Below, one piece after another: positions 27,257 through 35,655 of a stretch of DNA of 64,000 nucleotides. Every line of letters starts with the position of its first letter. Position 1 is the stretch's first letter. A program made the position numbers and the translations under genes. This stretch comes from Actinomadura livida. Its GTDB lineage: Bacteria; Actinomycetota; Actinomycetes; Streptosporangiales; Streptosporangiaceae. Below the pieces are notes generated by a model that did not search any database, was not told where the DNA came from, and was given only the letters and a program-made list of their open reading frames with translations. The stretch is from positions 185,810 to 249,809 of the forward strand of contig NZ_BMRO01000002.1 in the NCBI RefSeq assembly GCF_014648675.1. The letters are read 5' to 3'.

Positions 27257-28045
27257 TCAGCGTTCCGTGAGGAGCCCCGCGCGGAGCTGCTCCAGGGTGG
27301 CGCGGAGCAGCCGCGAGACGTGCATCTGGGACAGCCCGATCTGCTCGGCGATCTGCGTCTGGGTCTTGTTGCCGAAGAACCGCAGCAGCAGGATCGTCCG
27401 CTCCCGCTCGGGCAACTCGTCGATGAGCGGGCCGAGGGCGTGCCCGTCGATGAAGGCGTCCAGGGCCGGGTCCTCCGACCCGAGGTACTCGCCGACCGTG
27501 CCGCTGTCGCCGTCCGGCGACCCGTCCGCCGGGGCCTCCAGCGACAGCGGCCGGTAGGCGTCGCAGGCGACGATGACCTCGACGGTCTCCTCCTCGGTGA
27601 TGCCCATCAGCGAGGCGATCTCCGCGGTCGTGGGCGAGCCGCCGTGCTCGCGGGTGTACTCCTGGATGGTGCGCTGCAGGATCGGGCGCAGCTCCTGGAT
27701 GCGGCGGGACACGCGGATGCCCCACGTCTTGTCGCGGAAGTGCCGCTTCACCTCCCCGGTCACCACCGGGTAGGCGTAGGTGACGAACCGGTCGCCGATC
27801 CCCGGGTCGAACCGGTTGATGGCCTTGACCAGGCCCAGATAGGCCACCTGCTGGAGATCGTCGATGGGTTCCCCGCGGTTGGCGTAGCGGCGCGCGACGC
27901 CGCGGACGAGCGGCGCGTGCATGTCGACGATGCGGGACCGGAGCCGTTCTCGCCGGGGATCTCCTTCCGCGAGCCGGTTCATCTCCGCCAGGAGGTTCTC
28001 GGCTTGTCCGTCGTTGAACCTCGTGGTGGGCTGCGCCGACGTCAT
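27257..28045 (-). CDS. SigB/SigF-family stress sigma factor
   Basis: A 262-residue sigma factor of the SigB/F/G group. Region 2 contains GEPIDDLQQVAYLGLVKAIN and VTYAYPVVTGEVKRHFRDK; region 3 contains RRIQELRPILQRTIQEY; region 4 ends with TQTQIAEQIGLSQMHVSRLL. It lacks region 1.1. The ATG at 28045 is preceded by AAAGGAGAAC. A GNNT-N15-GGGTAA promoter upstream suggests that it transcribes itself. No anti-sigma or anti-anti-sigma gene is adjacent, so its switch must be encoded elsewhere. Confidence 0.92.
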   Translation of the reverse strand: MTSAQPTTRFNDGQAENLLAEMNRLAEGDPRRERLRSRIVDMHAPLVRGVARRYANRGEPIDDLQQVAYLGLVKAINRFDPGIGDRFVTYAYPVVTGEVKRHFRDKTWGIRVSRRIQELRPILQRTIQEYTREHGGSPTTAEIASLMGITEEETVEVIVACDAYRPLSLEAPADGSPDGDSGTVGEYLGSEDPALDAFIDGHALGPLIDELPERERTILLLRFFGNKTQTQIAEQIGLSQMHVSRLLRATLEQLRAGLLTER

Positions 28046-28109
28046 GCGGATGTTCTCCTTTCCGAGGAGGAGCCGGCGAGGGCAGGGGCGATCGCTCGGT
28101 CTGGTCCCA

Positions 28110-28134
28110 TTACCCGGCAATCGATGGATCACAC
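28110..28134 (-). promoter_or_regulatory. SigB/SigF-type promoter of the sigma factor gene
   Basis: On the minus strand GTGT (28134-28131), a 15-base spacer and GGGTAA (28115-28110) match the actinobacterial SigB/SigF consensus GNNT-N14-16-GGGTAY closely. It lies about 65 bases upstream of the ATG. Confidence 0.5.
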
Positions 28135-28206
28135 GGAAACCGCCTCCCGCGTGGGGTTTCGGCCCGGCCGGCCGGGTCCGAGCGGGCGGTCTCCGGCCGC
28201 CGGGCG

Positions 28207-28231
28207 GGATACGGGGCGCCCCTCCGGGTAC
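28207..28231 (+). promoter_or_regulatory. SigB/SigF-type promoter of the SRPBCC gene
   Basis: GGAT (28207-28210), 15 bases and GGGTAC (28226-28231) match GNNT-N14-16-GGGTAY, with the ribosome site GGAGGTGG about 17 bases further on. It has the same 15-base spacing as the divergent sigma factor promoter. Confidence 0.5.
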
Positions 28232-28259
28232 CGCCCCGGTGAACGCCGGAGGTGGAGCC

Positions 28260-28745
28260 GTGAGCACGATCACCGAGTCGGTCAACGTCACCGTCCCGAT
28301 CCGCGCCGCCTACGACCAGTGGACGCGGTTCGAGACGTTCCCGCAGTTCATGGAGGGTGTCGAGGAGATCCGCCGGCTGGCCGACGGCACGCTGCGCTGG
28401 CGGACGCGGATCGCCGGCGTCACCCGCGAGTTCGACGCTCGGATCACCGAGCAGCACCCCGACGAGCGCGTCGCGTGGAAGTCGCTGGAGGGGCCGACCC
28501 ACTCCGGCGTGGTCACCTTCCGCCGGCTGGACGAGACGACCACGCGCGTCACCGTCCAGCTCGAGATCGACCCGGAGGGGTTCGTGGAGAAGGCCGGGGA
28601 CCGGTTCGGCGCCCTCGGCCGGCGCGTCAAGGGCGACCTCCGCCGCTTCAAGACCTTCGTCGAGGGGCGCGGTGCCCGGACCGGCCCCCGGACCGGGGCC
28701 CGGCGGCGCCGGGGCGGCCGCCGGACCCCGGATCCGGGCCGGTGA
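28260..28745 (+). CDS. SRPBCC-family (polyketide cyclase/dehydrase-like) protein
   Basis: A 161-residue protein of the START/SRPBCC fold: TITESVNVTVPIRAAYDQWT, FPQFMEGVEEI and WKSLEGPTHSGVVTF are typical of the small cyclase/dehydrase group found in stress regulons. The last 30 residues are Arg/Gly-rich and basic (GPRTGARRRRGGRRTP), which could bind nucleic acid or membrane. Start is GTG at 28260 with GGAGGTGG upstream. It diverges from the stress sigma factor gene and has a matching promoter, so it is likely a regulon member. Ligand unknown. Confidence 0.82.
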   Translation: MSTITESVNVTVPIRAAYDQWTRFETFPQFMEGVEEIRRLADGTLRWRTRIAGVTREFDARITEQHPDERVAWKSLEGPTHSGVVTFRRLDETTTRVTVQLEIDPEGFVEKAGDRFGALGRRVKGDLRRFKTFVEGRGARTGPRTGARRRRGGRRTPDPGR

Positions 28746-28752
28746 AGCTGGT

Positions 28753-28807
28753 GCGGCCCAGGCTCGCAGCTCCGAGCACCTGGCTCGGAACTCGGCGAGT
28801 GGGCCGC
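28753..28807. terminator. Long imperfect hairpin after the SRPBCC gene
   Basis: Two 25-base arms (28753-28777 and 28783-28807) pair at about 18 positions, with perfect ends GCGGCCCA and CCGAGC, around a 5-base loop. It begins 8 bases after the stop. Confidence 0.5.
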
Positions 28808-28915
28808 GAACTGACTCTGCCCACCCGGCCGCCTCGGTAAACCGGTAGGTGTCTCAATGTCACGGGACGGGAAGTGCCCGCCGGGTCGGAACGGACGGCG
28901 GAGGGCGGTCGGCGT

Positions 28916-29806
28916 ATGCGCGTCCTGGTGACCGGGTGGCCGAGCTTCCTGCACGGCGAGGCGACGGCCGGCGACGTGCTGGCGATGGAGGCGGTGCGGC
29001 GGGCGCTCGCCGGCGCCGGGGTGCGGTGCGACCTGGCGTGGAGCCCGGTGTTCCGGCCGGGCGGCCTGGACCTCGGCCGCGCCGATCCCGGCCGCTACAC
29101 CCACCTGGTGTTCGCCTGCGGCCCGCTGCACGGCCCGCAGGTCGCGGGCCTTCACCGCCGGTACGCCCGCTGCACCCGCGTCGCGGTCGGGGTCTCGGTC
29201 GTCGACCCGGCCGATCCCGCGGTCACCGGGTTCGACGCGGTCCTCGCCCGCGACGCGCCCGCGGCGGCGCCGCGGCCCGACCTGGCCGCGCTGCCGGAGA
29301 CCCCGCCGGTGCCCGTGGCGGGGGTCGTGCTGGCGCCCGGCCAGGCGGAGTACGGGACGCGGCGGCTGCACGACCGGGTCGAGCGGGAGCTGACCGGGTG
29401 GCTCGCCGGCCGCGAGTGCGCCCGGCTGCCCCTGGACACGCGGCTCGACCCGCGGGACTGGCGGCTGTTCACGACGGCGGCGGAGCTGGAGTCGGCGCTG
29501 CGCAGGCTCGACCTGGTGGTCACGACGCGCCTGCACGGCCTCGTCCTGGCGCTGAAGAACGGGATCCCCGCGCTGGCCGTCGACCCGGTGCGCGGCGGCG
29601 CGAAGGTCACCGCGCAGGCGCGGGCGTGGTCGTGGCCCGCCCTCGTGACCGTCGCGGCGGAGGACGCCGGACGGGACGGGCCGCTGCTGGACCCGGCGGA
29701 GCTGGACCGCTGGTGGGACTGGTGCCTGTCACCCGGGCGCGTACCCGGGCTGCCCGACGACGCCGCCATGATCGACGAGCTTTTGGACGTCCTCGGCGTC
29801 CGCTGA
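28916..29806 (+). CDS. Polysaccharide pyruvyltransferase-family protein
   Basis: A 296-residue protein resembling the PF04230 family. It begins with VLVTGWPSFLHGEATAGDVLAM, a nucleotide-sugar-enzyme-like fold, and carries the late family motif TTRLHGLVLALKNGIPALAV. Such enzymes add pyruvate ketals, or act as related transferases, on exported glycans. The ATG at 28916 has GGAGGGCGG upstream. It converges on the heptose/glycan operon and is separated from it only by a hairpin, so it probably modifies the same glycan. Exact activity is uncertain because the protein is short for the family. Confidence 0.65.
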   Translation: MRVLVTGWPSFLHGEATAGDVLAMEAVRRALAGAGVRCDLAWSPVFRPGGLDLGRADPGRYTHLVFACGPLHGPQVAGLHRRYARCTRVAVGVSVVDPADPAVTGFDAVLARDAPAAAPRPDLAALPETPPVPVAGVVLAPGQAEYGTRRLHDRVERELTGWLAGRECARLPLDTRLDPRDWRLFTTAAELESALRRLDLVVTTRLHGLVLALKNGIPALAVDPVRGGAKVTAQARAWSWPALVTVAAEDAGRDGPLLDPAELDRWWDWCLSPGRVPGLPDDAAMIDELLDVLGVR

Positions 29807-29811
29807 TCGGA

Positions 29812-29857
29812 CGGCGCGGGGACGGGCGCCCGGATGAGCGAGCGCCCGTCCGCGCCG
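29812..29857. terminator. Hairpin between the pyruvyltransferase-like gene and the glycan operon
   Basis: Arms 29812-29829 and 29842-29857 pair completely apart from a two-base bulge (GG) in the left arm, with a 12-base loop. It lies between convergent stops and ends three bases from the epimerase stop. Confidence 0.65.
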
Positions 29858-29859
29858 AG

Positions 29860-30816
29860 TCACGCAGGGCGGGCGACCGGAAGCTGCCCCTCGAACCACT
29901 CGATCGTGGCGCGCAGGCCCTCCTCGACCGAGACGCGGGGACGCCAGCCGAGCACCTCCTCGGCGAGGGCGGTGTCCGGCCGCCGGACGCGCGGGTCGTC
30001 CTCCGGCCGGTCGATGAAGCGCAGCCGGGACCGGGAGCCGGTCAGCTCGATGATGAGCCGGGCGAGCCCGGCCATGGACACCTCGTAGGGGCTGCCGATG
30101 TTGACCGGCCCCGGGTGGTCGGCCGTCGCGAGCGCGATGATGCCCCGGACGGTGTCGTCCACATGGCAGATCGAGCGGGTCTGCGTGCCGTCGCCGGTGA
30201 CCGTGAGGTCCTCGCCGGTCAGCGCCTGCCGCAGGAACGTCGGAATGGCGCGGCCGTCGTCGGGGCGCATCCGCGGGCCGTAGCTGTTGAAGATCCGCAC
30301 GATCGCGGTGTCGAGGCCGCGGGCGTGCCGGAACGCCGACGTCAGCGCCTCCCCGAACCGCTTGGCCTCGTCGTAGACGCTGCGCGGTCCGACCGGGTTC
30401 ACGTTGCCCCAGTACGACTCGGGCTGCGGGTGCACGAGCGGGTCCCCGTACACCTCGGACGTGGAGGCCAGCACGAACCGCGCGCCCTTGGCCTCGGCGA
30501 GGTCGAGCGCGTTGCGGGTGCCCTGGCTGCCGACCTCCAGCGTCTGGATCGGCAGCCGCAGGTAGTCGGCGGGGGACGCCGCCGAGGCCAGGTGGAAGAC
30601 GTAGCCGACCTCGCCCGGCACGTGCACCGGCTCGGTGAGGTCGCGTCTCAGGAACCGGAAGTCGCGCCGTTCGGCCAGGTGGGCGATGTTGCGGGACGTG
30701 CCGGTCAGCAGGTTGTCCAGGCACACCACGGAGATGCCCCGGGCCAGCAGCGCCTCGCACAGGTGCGAGCCGAGGAAGCCGGAGCCTCCGGTGACGACGG
30801 CGCGTGGATGTCTCAT
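29860..30816 (-). CDS. NAD-dependent sugar epimerase/decarboxylase (UDP-xylose synthase-like)
   Basis: A 318-residue extended SDR. The Rossmann motif is [12 protein letters not shown], and the active-site pair is YDEAK (YxxxK) with [20 protein letters not shown] upstream. The stretch [17 protein letters not shown] is characteristic of UDP-glucuronate decarboxylases. It may make UDP-xylose, or act as the nucleotide-heptose epimerase in this locus. ATG at 30816, 10 bp after the upstream GT9 stop; last gene of the minus-strand operon. Confidence 0.85.
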   Translation of the reverse strand: MRHPRAVVTGGSGFLGSHLCEALLARGISVVCLDNLLTGTSRNIAHLAERRDFRFLRRDLTEPVHVPGEVGYVFHLASAASPADYLRLPIQTLEVGSQGTRNALDLAEAKGARFVLASTSEVYGDPLVHPQPESYWGNVNPVGPRSVYDEAKRFGEALTSAFRHARGLDTAIVRIFNSYGPRMRPDDGRAIPTFLRQALTGEDLTVTGDGTQTRSICHVDDTVRGIIALATADHPGPVNIGSPYEVSMAGLARLIIELTGSRSRLRFIDRPEDDPRVRRPDTALAEEVLGWRPRVSVEEGLRATIEWFEGQLPVARPA

Positions 30817-30826
30817 GATGTCCCCC

Positions 30827-31759
30827 TCAGCGGTTGGCGGTGAGCGCTTTGCCCGCGGCCTCGACGGCCTGGCCGGCGGAGATCTCCAGCAGCCCCGGGT
30901 CGGGTTCGCGGCCGTGCGGGTCCCCCCGCCGCCCCGCCCACAGGACCAGGTGCTCGGCCCGGTCCGGCGGCCCCCAGCGGGCGGGGGGCGTCGGGCCGAA
31001 CAGCAGCACCGACGGCGTCCGGTACGCGGTCGCGAGGTGGGCGACGCCGGTGTCGCCGCACACCACGAGCCGGGCTCCGGCGACGAGCGCGGCCAGCTCC
31101 GGCAGGCCGGTGCGGCCCGACAGGTCGGCGGAGGCGTCCAGCCCGGCGGTCTCCACGACCCGCCGCGCCAGTGCCGCCTCCCCCGGAGCGCCGGTGACGA
31201 CGACCCGCTCGCCGCGGTCGCGCAGCGCCGCCGCGACGGCCGCGAACCGCTCGGCGGGCCAGCGGCGTGCGGGGAACGCCGCGCCCGGATGGACCACGAC
31301 GGCCCCGGTCGCGGGCGACGGCGCCGGCGGCGCGGGCAGGTCCAGGTCGGCGGGGTCGGCGCCGAACCCGTACGCCGACACGAGCCGGCACCACCGCGCC
31401 ACCTCGTGCTCGGCGGGATCCCAGCGGGGCCCGCCGGTATGGCCTGCCTCGGCGCAGGCGAATGCCAGCAATTGTCCCGGCCGGAGGCTCCCTAAGAGGC
31501 GGTGGCTCTGCGGGCCGCGGCCGTGCAGGTTGACCGCCGTGTCCACCGGCCCGGCGCGCGCAAGCGGGGCCAGCCCGTCCGCCGGATGGACGTCGTCGAC
31601 GGCTCCGGTGGATCGGGCCAGGGGCCCGAGCGCGGCGGGCGCGGCGAGCGTGATCCGCGCGCCGGGCATTCCGCGGCGCAGGGCGCGCAGGGCCGGGACG
31701 CCGGTCAGCAGGTCGCCGAGGCCGAGGGCGCGCAGCACCAGGACCCGGGGACCCGTCAC
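30827..31759 (-). CDS. GT9 heptosyltransferase-like glycosyltransferase
   Basis: A 310-residue GT-B enzyme of family GT9 (ADP-heptose:LPS heptosyltransferase type). The N-terminal [20 protein letters not shown] and the C-terminal [20 protein letters not shown] and [20 protein letters not shown] are diagnostic. Start is GTG at 31759, overlapping the SDR stop by four bases. With HldE and GmhA in the same operon its donor is most likely an ADP-heptose. The acceptor is unknown, since the host should have no LPS. Confidence 0.88.
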   Translation of the reverse strand: MTGPRVLVLRALGLGDLLTGVPALRALRRGMPGARITLAAPAALGPLARSTGAVDDVHPADGLAPLARAGPVDTAVNLHGRGPQSHRLLGSLRPGQLLAFACAEAGHTGGPRWDPAEHEVARWCRLVSAYGFGADPADLDLPAPPAPSPATGAVVVHPGAAFPARRWPAERFAAVAAALRDRGERVVVTGAPGEAALARRVVETAGLDASADLSGRTGLPELAALVAGARLVVCGDTGVAHLATAYRTPSVLLFGPTPPARWGPPDRAEHLVLWAGRRGDPHGREPDPGLLEISAGQAVEAAGKALTANR

Positions 31760-32433
31760 GGCCACGACGGTTCCTGCGAGGGGCAGACGACCATCTCCCG
31801 CACCTCGCAGCCGGCGGGCTGGGCGAGCGCGAACGCCACGGTCGCCGCCACGTCCTCGGGGCGGTTGAGCTTGGCGTCCGGGCCCGGCTTGTACTGGTCG
31901 GAGCGGTCGTCGAAGAACGCGGTGTCCATGCCGCCCGGCACGACCATGGTGACGGCGACGCGGCCGGCCATCTCGGCGGCGAGGGCCCGGGTGAAGCCGA
32001 CGACGCCGAACTTGGACGCGCAGTACGCGGTCGCGTCGCCGAACGCCCGGAACCCCAGCGTGGACGCGACGGTCACGACCCGGCCGTGGGGCTCGTTCTC
32101 CAGGTAGGGGAGCGCGGAGCGGACGACGGCGGCGGTGCCCAGCAGGTTCACCTGGATCACCCGCTCCCAGTCCTCGGCGGGGACCTCGCACAGCGTCCCG
32201 CAGGCGTCGATGCCCGCGGCGGTGACGACGGCGTTCAGCCCGCCGGCGGCGCGCGCCAGCCCGTGCACGGCGCGCTCGGCGCATCTGCGGTCGGCGAGGT
32301 CGGCCTGCATGTGCTCGAAGTCGTCCTTCGGCGGGTGCCGGTCGAGGACGAGGGGGCGGCCCCCGTCCTCCGCGACCTTCCGCGCGACGGCCGCGCCGAG
32401 TCCCGAGGAACCACCGGTGATGAGGACGTTCAT
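31756..32433 (-). CDS. Short-chain dehydrogenase/reductase
   Basis: A 225-residue classical SDR. The cofactor motif is TGGSSGLG, the NAAG-like element is TAAGIDA, and the catalytic motif is YCASK in ATAYCASKFGVVGF. It is too short to be an HldD-type epimerase (about 310 residues). It could oxidise or reduce a sugar or heptose intermediate. ATG at 32433 overlaps the hldE stop, and its own stop overlaps the next GT9 start. Confidence 0.85.
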   Translation of the reverse strand: MNVLITGGSSGLGAAVARKVAEDGGRPLVLDRHPPKDDFEHMQADLADRRCAERAVHGLARAAGGLNAVVTAAGIDACGTLCEVPAEDWERVIQVNLLGTAAVVRSALPYLENEPHGRVVTVASTLGFRAFGDATAYCASKFGVVGFTRALAAEMAGRVAVTMVVPGGMDTAFFDDRSDQYKPGPDAKLNRPEDVAATVAFALAQPAGCEVREMVVCPSQEPSWP

Positions 32434-33839
32434 GAGGCGTTTCCCTTCGTCGTGGACAGCAGGCGGGTGGTGGAGCGCCCCTCCAGCAGGGGGAGCAGGA
32501 CCACCTCGCCGTCGTGGGCCCGGACCGTCTCGGCCTCGGGCAGCGTGGTGCCGGCGTAGTCGGCGCCCTTGACCCACACGTCGGGGCGCAGCCGCTCCAG
32601 CAGCGGGGCGGGGGTGTCGTCGTCGAACACCAGCGCCGCGTCGACGTCGCTGAGCGCCTCCAGCACCCGGACGCGGTCGGCGGCGGGCGTGACGGGGCGG
32701 GTCGGCCCCTTGCGCCGCCGCACGGAGGCGTCGGAGTTGACGCACACGATCAGGCAGTCGCCGAGCCGCCGCGCCTGCTGCAGCATGCTGACGTGCCCGG
32801 CGTGCAGCAGGTCGAAGCAGCCGCCGGTCGCCACGACCGTCCCGCCGGCCCGCCGCGTCCGCTCGACGACGTCCCAGGCGTCCTCGCCGCGCTCGGGGAC
32901 GAGCCGCGCCGTGCCGGTCTCGGCGAGCTGCGCCGCGACGCCCGCGGCGGCCCCGGCGCGGACGAACTCCGACGCGAGGTCGACGCCCTCGGTGACGGCG
33001 TCGGCGAGGGACCCGCCGTCGGCGAGCGCGCCCGCGGCGCCGGCCGCGAAGCTGTCGCCCGCGCCGCACGAGTCGCCGCGGGCGGGCCGCGCCGGCGCCA
33101 GCAGCGGCGCCTCCGACCCGTCGCACAGCAGCGCGCCCTCCGCGCCGAGCGTGACCGCGACGCCCTCGATGCCCCAGGCGCCGGCGAGGTACCGGCCGGA
33201 GCGCCCGGCCGCCGACAGCCCGGATCCGCCGATCTCGGCGCCGCAGGCCGCGGCGAGCCGGGCGGCCTCGCCCGCGTTCGGGGTGAGGAGCCGCACGCCG
33301 GGGACGGGCGCCTCGCCGCGCGGGTGCGGGTCCCACACGACGGGGACGCCCGCGGGCAGCCCGCCCAGCAGGGACCGGACGGCGCGGTGCCGGGTGACGC
33401 CGCGGCCGTAGTCGGCGACCAGCACCGCGCCGGCCCCGGCGACGGCGTCGGTGACGCGCGGGCCGACGGGCCCGTCGAGGGCCTGCCCTTCCCCGGCGTC
33501 CAGGCGCGCCACCGACTGCCCGCCGGACCGGATGCGCAGCTTGCAGGGCGTGCCGCCGTGCAGGTGCAGGGCGGCGACCTCCACGTGCTTCTCCAGCATC
33601 GCGCGCAGCCGGCGGCCGGGTTCGTCGTCGGCGAGGGCGGTGACGAGCACCACCTCGCGCCCGGCCGCGCCCGGCTGCAGGGCCGCGAGCAGCGCCGCGA
33701 GCCCGGCGCCGCCCGGCCGGGGCAGCTCCTCGGCCTGCTCGACGACGGGCACGGGCGCGTCCGGGCAGAGCCGGCTGCTGCTGCCGACGATGTCGATGTC
33801 GAGCAGCGCGTCGCCGACTACCACCAGCGGAGCGGTCAT
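32430..33839 (-). CDS. hldE: Bifunctional heptose 7-phosphate kinase / heptose 1-phosphate adenylyltransferase
   Basis: A 469-residue fusion. Residues 1-315 are a PfkB/ribokinase-type kinase with the catalytic RGDSCGAGDSFAAGAA. Residues about 335-469 are a nucleotidyltransferase with TGGCFDLLHAGHVSMLQQAR (HxGH) and VNSDASVRRRKGPTRPV. This is the HldE (RfaE) arrangement that phosphorylates D-glycero-D-manno-heptose 7-phosphate at C1 and, after GmhB, adenylylates it to ADP-heptose. ATG at 33839 overlaps the gmhA stop. Confidence 0.92.
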   Translation of the reverse strand: MTAPLVVVGDALLDIDIVGSSSRLCPDAPVPVVEQAEELPRPGGAGLAALLAALQPGAAGREVVLVTALADDEPGRRLRAMLEKHVEVAALHLHGGTPCKLRIRSGGQSVARLDAGEGQALDGPVGPRVTDAVAGAGAVLVADYGRGVTRHRAVRSLLGGLPAGVPVVWDPHPRGEAPVPGVRLLTPNAGEAARLAAACGAEIGGSGLSAAGRSGRYLAGAWGIEGVAVTLGAEGALLCDGSEAPLLAPARPARGDSCGAGDSFAAGAAGALADGGSLADAVTEGVDLASEFVRAGAAAGVAAQLAETGTARLVPERGEDAWDVVERTRRAGGTVVATGGCFDLLHAGHVSMLQQARRLGDCLIVCVNSDASVRRRKGPTRPVTPAADRVRVLEALSDVDAALVFDDDTPAPLLERLRPDVWVKGADYAGTTLPEAETVRAHDGEVVLLPLLEGRSTTRLLSTTKGNAS

Positions 33840-34435
33840 GGTCTCACCCCCAGGGCGTCGTCGATCACCCCGCACAGCAGGTGGATCGCGGCGAGGTGGA
33901 TCTCCTGGACGGTCGAGGTGGCGGCGGCCTCCACGGTGACGGCGTCGTCGCACGCGCCGGCGAGCGCGTTCGGCCCCGGCCCGGTCACGGCCCACGCGGT
34001 GAGGCCGAGCCGCCGGGCCTCCCGCGCCGCCGCGAGCACGTTGGCGCTGCTCCCGCTGGTCGACAGGCACACCAGCACGTCGCCGGGCCGGCCGTGCGCC
34101 CGCACCTGCCGCGCGAACACGCTTTGCTGGCCGTAGTCGTTGCCGATGGCGGTGACCGACGAGGTGTCGCCGTGCAGCGGGATCGCCGACAGCGGCCGCC
34201 GCTCGTCCTCGAACCGGCCGACCAGCTCGGCCGTCAGGTGTTGGGCCTCGGCCGCGCTGCCCCCGTTGCCGCAGGCCAGGAGCCGCCCGCCACCGCGCAG
34301 CACGACGGCGAGGCGCCGCCCCCAGGTCTCGATCGTGGGGACCTGCGCGCGGAACCGCAGCGCGGCCTCGGCGAGGGCCTCCAGCCGCCGGTCCTGCGGG
34401 GTCGCGGTCCTGGTGCGGGTGGTGGGGGCGGTCAT
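33836..34435 (-). CDS. gmhA: Sedoheptulose 7-phosphate isomerase
   Basis: A 199-residue SIS-domain isomerase that converts sedoheptulose 7-phosphate to D-glycero-D-manno-heptose 7-phosphate, the first step of ADP-heptose synthesis. Motifs: LACGNGGSAAEAQHLTAELV, LVCLSTSGSSANVLAAA and a C-terminal TVQEIHLAAIHLLCGVID, all as in GmhA. ATG at 34435 overlaps the upstream glycosyltransferase stop. Confidence 0.92.
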   Translation of the reverse strand: MTAPTTRTRTATPQDRRLEALAEAALRFRAQVPTIETWGRRLAVVLRGGGRLLACGNGGSAAEAQHLTAELVGRFEDERRPLSAIPLHGDTSSVTAIGNDYGQQSVFARQVRAHGRPGDVLVCLSTSGSSANVLAAAREARRLGLTAWAVTGPGPNALAGACDDAVTVEAAATSTVQEIHLAAIHLLCGVIDDALGVRP

Positions 34436-35655
34436 GCGGGCACCTCGCTCAGCGCGGCGGCGTGCTGGTAGACCTCGGTGGTGGCGGCGGCGACGCGGGC
34501 CCAGGAGTAGTGCTCGCGCGCCCGCCCGGCGGCCGCGAGCCCCATCGCGGCCCGCGCGTCCGGGTCGCCGAGCAGCGCCCGGACCGCGCGGGCGGCGCCC
34601 TCGGGGTCGCGGGGCCGGACGAGCGTCCCGGTGACGCCGTCCACGACGGTGTCGAGGTGCCCGCCGACCGCGCTCGCGACCACCGGGACGCCGCAGGCCA
34701 TCGCCTCCAGCGGCACCATGCCGAACGGCTCGTACCAGGGGAGGGTGAGCACGAGGCTCGCCGACCGGAGCAGCGCGGGGACCTCGTCGCGGCCGAGCCG
34801 GCCGAGGAACTCCACGCGGCCGGCGACGCCCGCGTCCCGCGCCACCGCGCGCAGCCGGCGGATCTCGGGGTCGCCGGCGAGGTCGCCGCGCGGCGGCCCG
34901 CCGGCGACGGCGAGCTCGGTGTCCGGCAGGTGCGCCAGCGCCCGGATCGCGGTGTCGACGCCCTTGCGCTCGACCAGCCGCGACAGCACCGCGAGGCGGT
35001 GCCGCCCACCGCGCGGCACCCCGGCGGCGGGCGAGAACAGGTCCAGGTCGACGCCGCACGGGACGACGCGGACGCGGTCGCCGGGGACGCCCATCGCGGC
35101 CAGCTCGCCGACCTCGTCCGAGCAGGTCGCGATCACGGTGTCGGCGGCGCGGCCGATCGCCCGCTCCAGCCGCACCCGGGACGCCGGGCTGGTGTCCCGG
35201 TCGCGCTGGTGGCGGCGCTTCACGGTGCCGAGCGCGTGGTAGGTCTGCACCACCGGCACGCGCCGCGCCGCGGGCGCCTGCGCGGCCTGGATCGCCGCGA
35301 GCCCGCTCATCCAGAAGTGCGCGTGCGCGACGTCGGGCGGATCGGCGGCCCAGCGGTCCTCCAGGTACCGCCCGAAGTCGTGCATCCAGGGCAGCAGGTC
35401 GTCCTTGGCGATGCGCTCGGGCGGGCCCGCCGGGACGTGCTCGACGGTCACGCCGGGCGCGAGCCGCACCCGGCCCGGCCGGCCGGGCGCGTCGCGCCGG
35501 GTGTAGACGGTGACGTAGTGCCCCTGCCGGCCGAGCGCGGCGGCCAGTTCCGCGACGAACACGTTCTGCCCACCGCCGTCCGCTCCGCCGAGACCCGCGG
35601 GACCGCCCCTCGCCGCCAGCGGGCTGGCGTGCTCGGAGACCATGGCTATCCTCAT
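34432..35655 (-). CDS. GT4-family glycosyltransferase
   Basis: A 407-residue GT-B enzyme. The N-terminal SEHASPLAARGG...GGQNVFVAEL and the C-terminal EX7E region LTLPWYEPFGMVPLEAMACG are typical of GT4 (sucrose-phosphate-synthase/glycogenin-like and mannosyltransferase branch). ATG at 35655 overlaps the stop of the neighbouring GT4-like gene. It acts in the same coupled operon, so it probably extends the heptose-containing glycan. Confidence 0.9.
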   Translation of the reverse strand: MRIAMVSEHASPLAARGGPAGLGGADGGGQNVFVAELAAALGRQGHYVTVYTRRDAPGRPGRVRLAPGVTVEHVPAGPPERIAKDDLLPWMHDFGRYLEDRWAADPPDVAHAHFWMSGLAAIQAAQAPAARRVPVVQTYHALGTVKRRHQRDRDTSPASRVRLERAIGRAADTVIATCSDEVGELAAMGVPGDRVRVVPCGVDLDLFSPAAGVPRGGRHRLAVLSRLVERKGVDTAIRALAHLPDTELAVAGGPPRGDLAGDPEIRRLRAVARDAGVAGRVEFLGRLGRDEVPALLRSASLVLTLPWYEPFGMVPLEAMACGVPVVASAVGGHLDTVVDGVTGTLVRPRDPEGAARAVRALLGDPDARAAMGLAAAGRAREHYSWARVAAATTEVYQHAAALSEVPA

